NCBI GenBank assembly: GCA_035524275.1
Contig: DATKPC010000024.1
Location: 1 to 22,188 of the forward strand
DNA length: 22,188 bases
From: DATKPC01 sp035524275
GTDB lineage: Bacteria; Pseudomonadota; Gammaproteobacteria; Burkholderiales; Burkholderiaceae_F
Direction: 5' to 3'
In this document: piece by piece, positions 13,741 to 19,918 of the stretch
Numbering within the stretch: the first letter of the stretch is position 1
Layout: each line of letters begins with the position of its first letter
The notes under the pieces: generated by a model
The model's input: only the letters and a program-made list of their open reading frames with translations
What the model was told of the DNA's origin: nothing
Databases searched by the model: none
Made by a program: the position numbers and the translations under genes

Positions 13741-14560
13741 CGGCGGGCCGCCGTCCGAGGGCGTCGCTGCCGCGATCGGAACGGGCACGGTGCGTCACGC
13801 GCGCTTGCGCCCGGCGCGCAACGCGTTCGCCTACCCGGCATTCTTCCTGCGCCTGCCGCTGCGCGCGTTGCAGGCCTCGCCGCGCTGGCCCTGGCGCCTG
13901 CTCCGCCCGAGCGGCACGGCCTTGGCCGTCGTCGCCGACCGCGACCATGGCGACGGCGGCCCGATGCTGCCGTGGATCGAGCGCCTCCTGCACGCCGGCG
14001 GCGTCGACGACGCCACCGGCGAGATCTGGCTGCACACGATGCCGCGCGTCTTCGGCTACGTCTTCAACCCGGTGAGCTTCTGGTTCTGCGAGCGTCGCGA
14101 CGGGCGGCTTCGCGCCGTCGTCTGCGAGGTCAACAACACGTTCGGCGAGCGCCACTGCTACCTGCTGGCGCATGCCGATGGCCGCGCCATGCGCTGGGGC
14201 GAGGAAATGGTCGCCGCCAAGTCGTTCCACGTCTCGCCGTTCTGCCGCGTCGAGGGCAGCTACCGGTTCCGCTTCATGCTGGCGCCGCCGCGCAACGCCG
14301 GCGAGCGCGGACGCTTCATCGCGCGCATCGACCACGACGATCGCGATGGCGCGCTGCTGCAGACTTCGATCGCCGGTTCGCTGGCGCCGCTGTGCGACCG
14401 CACGCTCGCCGCGACGCTGCTGCGCCAGCCGGCCGTGACGCTGAAGGTCGTCGCGCGCATCCATTGGCAAGCGCTGCGGCTGCTGCTGAAGGGCGTGCCG
14501 TTCCGCTCGAAGCCGGCGGCGCCGGCCATCGCGCTGACGCGATCGGAACGCGCGGGCTGA
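13718..14560 (+). CDS. DUF1365 family protein
   Basis: The 280-residue product carries the family's hallmarks: HARLRPARNAFAYPAFFLRL (27-46), MPRVFGYVFNPVSFWFC (108-124), EVNNTFGERHCYLL (137-150) and AKSFHVSPFCRVEGSYRFRF (167-186). No signal peptide or membrane segment is evident. The biochemical function is unknown; by family context it accompanies an FAD oxidoreductase and a lipid methyltransferase. The ATG at 13718 has an excellent ribosome site (GGAGGAG) lying inside the end of the oxidoreductase gene. The methyltransferase that often follows is absent: the next gene, on the opposite strand, is a diguanylate cyclase. Confidence 0.9.
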   Translation: MRRGSRPSGGPPSEGVAAAIGTGTVRHARLRPARNAFAYPAFFLRLPLRALQASPRWPWRLLRPSGTALAVVADRDHGDGGPMLPWIERLLHAGGVDDATGEIWLHTMPRVFGYVFNPVSFWFCERRDGRLRAVVCEVNNTFGERHCYLLAHADGRAMRWGEEMVAAKSFHVSPFCRVEGSYRFRFMLAPPRNAGERGRFIARIDHDDRDGALLQTSIAGSLAPLCDRTLAATLLRQPAVTLKVVARIHWQALRLLLKGVPFRSKPAAPAIALTRSERAG

Positions 14561-14631
14561 TTCCCGCGCGCGCCGGCGCGAGCCGCACCGCGGGGGCTCG
14601 AGGGCCGCCTTCGTGCGTCCCGTCGTGCCAT

Positions 14632-14653
14632 GCCGCCTCGACGCGGAGGCGGC
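14632..14653. terminator. GC-rich hairpin between convergent genes
   Basis: GCCGCCTC (14632-14639) and GAGGCGGC (14646-14653) form a perfect 8-bp stem with a 6-base loop. It lies between the stops of the convergent DUF1365 and diguanylate cyclase genes, a natural place for a bidirectional terminator. No T-tract follows, so intrinsic termination would be weak. Confidence 0.4.
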
Positions 14654-14680
14654 CGCGTGTCGGCGGGGCGGGGGAGGGCC

Positions 14681-15733
14681 TCAGCACATGCCGACGGTGA
14701 CCCGATTGCGACCTTCCCGCTTCGACGCGTAGAGCGCCGCATCGGCGCGCCGGATCAGGTCGGCCGGCGACTCGCCCGGGTGGAAGCTGGCGACGCCGAG
14801 CGAAATCGTGATCTTTTCCAGCGTGGCGTCGGAGTCGGCCCGCCGGATCCGGCTCCGCTCGACGAGACCGCGCAGTTCCTCCGCGAGCGAACGCGCGCCT
14901 TCCAGCGGCGTGTCGCGCAACAGGATCGCGAACTCCTCGCCGCCGTACCGGGCGACGATGTCGCGCCCTTTCGTGTTCGCCTTCAGTACGGAGGCGAGGC
15001 TGCGCAGCACCCGGTCGCCGAACAGGTGGCCGTAGGTGTCGTTCACGCGCTTGAAGTGGTCGATGTCGAGCATCAGCAGCGACGGTCCGACCGGGGCACC
15101 TCCGGCGGCCGCGGGCGGCGGCGCCGCGTAGTCGCCGATCGCGCGGTCGAACGCGCGCCGGTTCGCGAGCCCGGTCAGGCCGTCGATAAGCGCCTCCTCG
15201 CGGGCGCGCGAGATCTCCTTGCGCAGGGTCTCGATCTCGGCGCGGCTCTCGTCGAGGCGTTCCTTCAACGTGGCCATCGTCGACTGCATCCGGCGCGTTT
15301 CGTCGACAATCGCCTGCACCGACTGCGGCGGCACCGCCTCGGTTGCGCCGTCGCCGAGTTGCTGCGCCCAACCCTCGAGCGCCGCGCCGAAATTCTCCGC
15401 GTCCGAGCCGGCGCGACGTGCGGAATCCGAGATCCCGTTCATCACGCGCTGGATGCCTTCGCCCACGCGCTGCATCGCGGCGTCCTCGGTGCCGGCCACG
15501 TGCTGCCGGAAAAGGCGCAGCGTCGTTTCCTCGTTCAGGCGCGCATCGCCGAGGACGGCTTCGTCGACGCTGCGGCGCAGCGCGGCGTTGGTGCCGGCCA
15601 CATAGTCGTACCAGAGCGCGTAGCTGATCGGGTGCAGGCCGGCGTCCTGGCGCGACATCAACGGCAGCGCGAGGCGAAGGTATTCGGCGCTTTCAGCCTT
15701 GGTATGCGGGTACTTGGCGGAGGAGGCTTGCAT
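14681..15733 (-). CDS. GGDEF diguanylate cyclase with N-terminal helical domain
   Basis: This 350-residue soluble protein is predicted to make cyclic di-GMP from two GTP. The N-terminal part (about 1-140) is a helical region of a type common in proteobacterial GGDEF proteins (SAEYLRLALPLMSRQDAGLH). A coiled coil (about 145-182) links it to the GGDEF domain: DGLTGLANRRAF (184-195), metal-binding LDIDHFKRVND (222-232), the active GGEEF site (264-268) and a closing ADAALYASKREGRN. The catalytic signature is intact. The product-inhibition site normally reads RxxD five residues before GGEEF; here it is KGRD (255-258), so Lys replaces the Arg. No sensory or membrane domain is seen. The start ATG at 15733 lacks a good ribosome site; the conserved N-terminal helix supports it. 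Confidence 0.93.
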   Translation of the reverse strand: MQASSAKYPHTKAESAEYLRLALPLMSRQDAGLHPISYALWYDYVAGTNAALRRSVDEAVLGDARLNEETTLRLFRQHVAGTEDAAMQRVGEGIQRVMNGISDSARRAGSDAENFGAALEGWAQQLGDGATEAVPPQSVQAIVDETRRMQSTMATLKERLDESRAEIETLRKEISRAREEALIDGLTGLANRRAFDRAIGDYAAPPPAAAGGAPVGPSLLMLDIDHFKRVNDTYGHLFGDRVLRSLASVLKANTKGRDIVARYGGEEFAILLRDTPLEGARSLAEELRGLVERSRIRRADSDATLEKITISLGVASFHPGESPADLIRRADAALYASKREGRNRVTVGMC

Positions 15734-15805
15734 CGCTAGGGTTTCTACGGTTTTTGTCGTCTGTTCACCCCCGGAATCGTCGGCTATTTACACCGCACAC
15801 TAAAG

Positions 15806-16135
15806 GTGCAAAACCCGCCGAAAAAGCCGGCTTCTCGTGTCGTATGCGGGTCAACGCAGCCGGCGCTGGACGACGGGGCTCGGGACAGGCGCCGCACCCT
15901 GCTCGGCCAGCTCCGGCCGGAAGCGCAGGGCGTGCTTGCCGCGGCCGACACGCTGCCCGGGCAGCCGCAGTACGTGTTCCAGCAGCTGGCCGACGCCGAC
16001 CTAACGTGCCCGACCGTGCGGCTGCCGAACGGACGCGGGCTGCGCCGGGAGCAGCAGGCGCCCGGTTTGGCGGTCAGCCCGCCGCGGCGAAGACGCGGAG
16101 CCGGTGCCCGTCCGGATCGGTGCCGACGAACGTGA
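15806..16135 (+). CDS. Possible small gene or gene remnant, unrecognised
   Basis: The 340-bp gap between the cyclase and VOC genes contains a plus-strand frame of 109 codons from GTG 15806. From about 15859 to 16060 its codons look genuine, with G/C third positions and many CTG, CAG, GCC and GAC. They encode LRPEAQGVLAAADTLPGQP then QYVFQQLADADL and RLPNGRGLRREQQ. The start has no ribosome site, the first 18 codons look non-coding, and the 3' end overlaps the convergent VOC gene by 62 bases, where the frame becomes Arg-rich shadow. I do not recognise the family. It may be a short hypothetical gene with another start, or a decayed fragment. Confidence 0.35.
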   Translation: MQNPPKKPASRVVCGSTQPALDDGARDRRRTLLGQLRPEAQGVLAAADTLPGQPQYVFQQLADADLTCPTVRLPNGRGLRREQQAPGLAVSPPRRRRGAGARPDRCRRT

Positions 16136-16442
16136 ATCCGAAATCCATCGGCCCGGGCTCCTGCACGATCCGCACGCCGAGCCCGCGCCACGCCGCGCAG
16201 CGCGCATGGACCGCCGCGGCGTCGGTCACGCTGAACGCGACCTCGGCCGCGCCCGGCCCGACGACGGGGTGCGGCAGCACGTCATCGCGCCTCCACAGGC
16301 CGAGCATCGTTCCGGGCGCAAGATCGAACATCGCGAATCCGGGCGACGCCTCGCGCGCCGGGCTGCCGAGCAGCTTCGCGTAGAACGTGGCGCTCGCCAG
16401 CGGATCGCGGACGTACAGCAGGACGAATGTCGGGGATGGCAT
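16074..16442 (-). CDS. VOC (glyoxalase/bleomycin-resistance) superfamily protein
   Basis: The 122-residue product has the two-repeat VOC fold: FVLLYVRDPLASATFYAKLL (6-25) opens the first beta-alpha-beta unit and AEVAFSVTDAAAVHARC opens the second, ending FTFVGTDPDGHRLRVFA. Such proteins bind metals or small molecules as dioxygenases, isomerases or resistance proteins; the substrate here cannot be told. The ATG at 16442 is chosen for its ribosome site (GAGGAG, about 7 bases spacing); translation further upstream would run through the intergenic repeat. The WYL regulator gene lies upstream on the same strand, and a dyad (16494-16510) sits 52 bp before the start. VOC genes of this kind are often paired with, and controlled by, such regulators. 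Confidence 0.9.
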   Translation of the reverse strand: MPSPTFVLLYVRDPLASATFYAKLLGSPAREASPGFAMFDLAPGTMLGLWRRDDVLPHPVVGPGAAEVAFSVTDAAAVHARCAAWRGLGVRIVQEPGPMDFGFTFVGTDPDGHRLRVFAAAG

Positions 16443-16493
16443 CGCGATGCTCCTCGCAGCGGGTGGATGAGGAGGGCAGCGTAGGCGCGCATG

Positions 16494-16510
16494 CTGACAG
16501 ATTCCGTCAG
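16494..16510. promoter_or_regulatory. 17-bp dyad, candidate operator for the VOC gene
   Basis: CTGACAGATTCCGTCAG is a near-perfect palindrome (arms CTGACxGA and TCxGTCAG, one mismatched pair) located 52 bp upstream of the VOC start codon. Its position and symmetry fit an operator, most simply for the WYL regulator encoded at 16704-17393. Confidence 0.5.
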
Positions 16511-16538
16511 TAGGGCTGTGGGGTCGTGCGGTTGGCTG

Positions 16539-16577
16539 CCCTCTCCCCCACCCCTCTCCCGCTTCGCGGGCGAGGGG
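16539..16577 (+). repeat. C-rich hairpin repeat, left arm of an inverted pair
   Basis: A C-rich leader (CCCTCTCCCCCA) is followed by a hairpin: CCCCTCTCCCGC (16551-16562), loop TTC, then GCGGGCGAGGGG (16566-16577), with stems of 6 and 5 bp around one mismatch. The 39-base unit recurs exactly, inverted, at 16629-16667. It lies between the WYL and VOC genes. It resembles REP-type intergenic palindromes. Confidence 0.8.
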
Positions 16578-16628
16578 AGTCTCGTCGTCGCAATATGAGA
16601 CGTCGCCCGCATCGCTGACGACGGATCG

Positions 16629-16667
16629 CCCCTCGCCCGCGAAGCGGGAGAGGGGTGGGGGAGAGGG
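16629..16667 (-). repeat. C-rich hairpin repeat, right arm of an inverted pair
   Basis: This is the exact reverse complement of 16539-16577, separated from it by 51 bp. Each unit forms its own hairpin and the pair can also form one long stem or cruciform. It lies 37 bp past the WYL regulator's stop, so it may end that transcript. Confidence 0.8.
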
Positions 16668-16703
16668 TGCCAGCAATCCACGGATCCTCACGACCCCCGA
16701 TCC

Positions 16704-17393
16704 TCAGGCTTCCGCGATCCCTTCGGCTTGCCGCCACTCGCGCAGCAGCGCCTGCCGCCGCCGCGGGTAGCGCACGTCGGACGCATCGATCGCGGTGATG
16801 CGGTCGGCGCGAAAATGCCGGAATGCGCGGCGTGATTCGCACCACGCGACGACGACCCGGACGCGATCGAAATAGGCCAGCGCGAAGGGCCAGACGACGC
16901 GGCGTGTGCGGCGCCCGCCGACGTCGAGGTAGTGGATCTCGATCTTGCGTTCCGTCCGTATCGCCTGGCGCAGCAGCGCGAGGTCGATCGTGCCGTCGAT
17001 GACCGGCGGACCCGGGCCGATCAGCAGCGGCGTCGCGTCGAGCTCGTCGCGCAGGTCCGTCGGCAACACGGCGGCAATCTTTGCCAGCGCGTTGCGCGCC
17101 GCGCCGCCGAGGCGCGCGTCGGCGCGGTCGGCAACCCAGCGCGAGCCCAGGACCAGCGCTTCGAGTTCATCGTCGGAGAACATCAGCGGCGGCAGCAGGA
17201 AGCCGGGCCGCAGGATGTAGCCGATGCCGGGCTCGCCCTCGATCGCCGCGCCTTGTCCCTGCAGGCTGTTGATGTCGCGGTAGAGCGTTCGCAGGCTGAC
17301 GCCGAGCTCGCGCGCGAGCGCGGCGCCACTCACCGGCCGGCGATGGCGCCGCAGCAACTGCACCAGGTCGAGCAGGCGTTCTGCGCGCGACAT
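16704..17393 (-). CDS. HTH/WYL-domain transcriptional regulator (YafY-like)
   Basis: The 229-residue product has an N-terminal winged helix-turn-helix (residues 1-57; VSGAALARELGVSLRTLYRD is the DNA-reading part, followed by a GIGYILRPG wing). The C-terminal WYL-type ligand or nucleotide-sensing domain spans about 135-210 (RKIEIHYLDVGGRRTRRVVW, then VAWCESRRAFRHFRADRI). The literal W-Y-L triplet is VVV here, as in many members of this subfamily. ATG 17393 has GGAG seven bases upstream. It is divergent from the patatin autotransporter gene (177 bp apart) and upstream of the VOC gene. It most likely controls the VOC gene through the dyad at 16494-16510, and possibly itself. Confidence 0.9.
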   Translation of the reverse strand: MSRAERLLDLVQLLRRHRRPVSGAALARELGVSLRTLYRDINSLQGQGAAIEGEPGIGYILRPGFLLPPLMFSDDELEALVLGSRWVADRADARLGGAARNALAKIAAVLPTDLRDELDATPLLIGPGPPVIDGTIDLALLRQAIRTERKIEIHYLDVGGRRTRRVVWPFALAYFDRVRVVVAWCESRRAFRHFRADRITAIDASDVRYPRRRQALLREWRQAEGIAEA

Positions 17394-17444
17394 TGAACGC
17401 TCCGAGGAAGCCACCGCGCCCGACGCGGGCACGGCCGGCGCACA

Positions 17445-17465
17445 TCCTGCCACGGATTGGCAGGA
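17445..17465. promoter_or_regulatory. 8-bp inverted repeat in divergent gap
   Basis: TCCTGCCA (17445-17452) and TGGCAGGA (17458-17465) are perfect arms around 5 bases. It lies 52 bp upstream of the WYL gene's start and 106 bp upstream of the patatin gene's start, so it could serve as an operator for either. Confidence 0.4.
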
Positions 17466-17522
17466 AAGCCGGCGAGCGGCGGCAGCGGCCGGATCGTTTC
17501 GGGGCGGAACCCGCCGGCGGCG

Positions 17523-17548
17523 GAATTCGGCACCGGCCGAATTCGGCA
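17523..17548. promoter_or_regulatory. Direct repeat GAATTCGGCA with embedded palindrome
   Basis: GAATTCGGCA occurs at 17523-17532 and again at 17539-17548 (16-bp period). The second copy is part of the perfect 12-bp palindrome GCCGAATTCGGC (17536-17547). The repeat ends 22 bp before the patatin start codon, where a regulator-binding site would overlap the promoter or leader. Confidence 0.35.
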
Positions 17549-17570
17549 GAATGTCGGTTGGGCTCTCGTG

Positions 17571-19895
17571 ATGAACCTCTCCCCGGATCGCGCCTCGTGG
17601 CGGCGGCGTGCCGCAGGCCTTGCCAGCCGCGCCCTCGGCGCGTTGCTGGCGTTCGCGGTTGCCGGCGCGGCGTGGGCCGACGCGGCGGGGGTGGGCAACC
17701 CCAGCAGCACCAGCGGCAGCGCGCCGGGCGGCGTGAACGGCAGCACGGCGCCGGAGCCCGCGATCGGAGGCTGCCGCGTTCACCCGTGCGTCGCGCTCGT
17801 GCTGTCCGGCGGGGGCGCGCGTGGCTTCGCGCACCTGGGCGTCATCGAGGTCCTGCAGCGACTGCACGTCCCGATCGACGTCGTCGCCGGCACGAGCATG
17901 GGCGCGATCGTCGGCGGCGGGTATGCGGCCGGCTATACCGCGCCGCAGTTGCAGCAGCTCGTCGCGTCGACCGACTGGAAGGCGATGTTCATCGGGCATC
18001 CGCCGCGGGCCGAGATGGATTGGCGCCGCAAGGAGGACGACCTGCAGAATCTCTCGAACCTGGAGTTCGGGATCCGCAACGGCGGGCTGACGCTGCCGCA
18101 GGCGCTCGCCGGATCGCAGCGCCTGGAGCTGTTCCTGCGGCGCCTCGGCGGACCGGCGAAGGACGTCCGCAATCTCGCCGAGCTGCCGGTGCCGTATGTC
18201 GCGATGGCCACCGACCTCGCGACCGGCGAGCCGGTCGAGTTGCAGAAGGACATCTCGCTGTCGGCGGCGATGCGCGCGTCGATGGCGGTGCCGGGAGCCT
18301 TCGCGCCGCTCGACGTCGGCGGCCACCTGCTCGTCGACGGCGGGCTGACCGACAACATCCCGGTGGCGCAGGCGCTGGCGATGGGGGCCGACGTCATCAT
18401 CGCCGTCGACGTCTCGACGCCGCCGCTGCCGCGCGAGAAGCTCGGCGACATCGTCGGCGTCGCCGAACAGCTCGCCGTGCTGCTCGGCCTGGATCCGAAG
18501 CGGCGCGCGCTCGCCAGCCTGCGGCCGCAGGACATCCTGATCGAGCCGCAGCTGGCGCGCTACGGCTCGTCGGACTTCGCCGACTACGCGCGGATCATCG
18601 AGGCCGGTCGCGCAGCCACCGAGGCGTTGGCGCAGCGCCTGCAGCAGCTCGACCTCGACCCGGCGCGCTACGCGGCGCGCGAGGCGGAGCGCACGCGCCT
18701 CGTGCGCGACGAGGCGCCGCTCGAGATCGCGGCGGTCGACGTGCGCAGGCTGAAGACCGTCAATGCGGATGCCGTCAAGGCCGAGATCGACATCGCCCCC
18801 GGCACGCGCGTGACGACCGAAAACATCGAGCACGACATCGACCGGATCTACCGGACCGGCGACTTCGAGGCGGTCGACTACGGGATCGTCGGCGATCCGG
18901 GCCGTCGCACGCTGCTGATCGCCCCGTACGAGAAATCCTGGGGCTACAACACGCTGCGCTTCGGCGGCAGCCTGCAGACCAACTTCCGCGAGGACAACAC
19001 GTTCAGCCTGCTCGTCGCGCAGACGTGGCGCTGGATCGACGCCTGGGGCGGCGAGTGGCGCAACCTGCTGCAGATCGGCGAGCCGTTCGAGTTCACCAGC
19101 GAGTTCTACCAGCCGCTCGGCGCCGGCAGCGCGTGGTACGTGCTGCCCCGCGTGCAGCGGCTGCGCGCGGCCTTCCAGGTCTACCAGGGCTCGACCTCGG
19201 TGGCGCAGCTGGAGAATGTCGAGAACTCGGCGCAGCTCCTTTTCGGGCATTCGCTCGCGGCACTGGGGACCGTCGAGGCCGGCTTCGCGCGTTCCGAACT
19301 GTCGACGACGCAGCTGATCGGAACGCCGCAGCCGGCGATCCCGACGACCTACAGCAACGACCTCGTCGCCCACGTCCGCCTCGATCGGCTCGACGCGGCG
19401 AACTTCCCGCACGAGGGCTATTACTTCGATGCCGGCGTGACCGACTATCGCAGCACCGTCGGCAGCGCCGAGCGGCAGAAGGCCTACACGCTCGAACTGG
19501 ACGCGCCGTTGCGGCTCGGGCGGACGACCGCCTACCTGACCGCGCGCGCCGAGACCGCCGTGCAGCAGTCGCGCGTGCAGCTCGGCGGCCTGTTCAATCT
19601 GTCGGGCACCGCGGTCGGCGAAGTCGCGGGCGCGCACGGCGCGCTGCTGCGCGGGCTCTTCTACCGCAACATATCCGGCGCGCTCGGCGACATCGCGATG
19701 CCGATCTATGCCGGGCTGTCGCTGGAGGCGGGCAACGCGCTGCCGACGTCGCAGGAACTGGAGATCGGCGGCTTGCGGCACGCCGGCGCGCTGTTCCTCG
19801 GCGCCGACTCGTACATCGGACCGGTCTATCTCGCGCTCGGCCGAACGCAGCACGGGTCCACGGCGGTCTACCTGCTGCTGGGCCGGCCGCGCTGA
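17571..19895 (+). CDS. plpD: PlpD-like patatin phospholipase autotransporter (type Vd)
   Basis: This 774-residue outer-membrane protein should secrete its own lipase domain. A signal peptide ends near residue 36 (AGAAWA). A Gly/Ser-rich linker leads to the patatin domain (about 72-290), with oxyanion-hole GGGARG (80-85), nucleophile Ser109 in GTSMG and Asp256 in VDGG, so the catalytic dyad is intact. A single POTRA-like domain (about 385-445) and a 16-strand-type Omp85-family barrel (about 455-774) follow. Length agrees with Pseudomonas PlpD (about 730 aa). The last residues are LLLGRPR rather than the usual terminal aromatic residue of barrel proteins. The ATG at 17571 fits the signal peptide; its ribosome site is weak. 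The next gene starts 23 bp downstream, so the two are probably one operon. Confidence 0.92.
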   Translation: MNLSPDRASWRRRAAGLASRALGALLAFAVAGAAWADAAGVGNPSSTSGSAPGGVNGSTAPEPAIGGCRVHPCVALVLSGGGARGFAHLGVIEVLQRLHVPIDVVAGTSMGAIVGGGYAAGYTAPQLQQLVASTDWKAMFIGHPPRAEMDWRRKEDDLQNLSNLEFGIRNGGLTLPQALAGSQRLELFLRRLGGPAKDVRNLAELPVPYVAMATDLATGEPVELQKDISLSAAMRASMAVPGAFAPLDVGGHLLVDGGLTDNIPVAQALAMGADVIIAVDVSTPPLPREKLGDIVGVAEQLAVLLGLDPKRRALASLRPQDILIEPQLARYGSSDFADYARIIEAGRAATEALAQRLQQLDLDPARYAAREAERTRLVRDEAPLEIAAVDVRRLKTVNADAVKAEIDIAPGTRVTTENIEHDIDRIYRTGDFEAVDYGIVGDPGRRTLLIAPYEKSWGYNTLRFGGSLQTNFREDNTFSLLVAQTWRWIDAWGGEWRNLLQIGEPFEFTSEFYQPLGAGSAWYVLPRVQRLRAAFQVYQGSTSVAQLENVENSAQLLFGHSLAALGTVEAGFARSELSTTQLIGTPQPAIPTTYSNDLVAHVRLDRLDAANFPHEGYYFDAGVTDYRSTVGSAERQKAYTLELDAPLRLGRTTAYLTARAETAVQQSRVQLGGLFNLSGTAVGEVAGAHGALLRGLFYRNISGALGDIAMPIYAGLSLEAGNALPTSQELEIGGLRHAGALFLGADSYIGPVYLALGRTQHGSTAVYLLLGRPR

Positions 19896-19918
19896 TCGAA
19901 TCCTTGTATTCTTCGCGC

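Noticed and set aside
16539..16667. CRISPR array or insertion sequence made of the C-rich repeats
   Set aside because: There are only two units, in inverted orientation, with one spacer, no leader or cas genes, no transposase and no target duplication.
16074..16691. Longer VOC product starting in the repeat region
   Set aside because: The extension translates the hairpin repeats and lacks VOC features; ATG 16442 has a good ribosome site.
17933..18535. Antisense open frame inside the patatin gene
   Set aside because: The plus-strand patatin motifs are unambiguous and the antisense protein has shadow composition with no recognisable motif.
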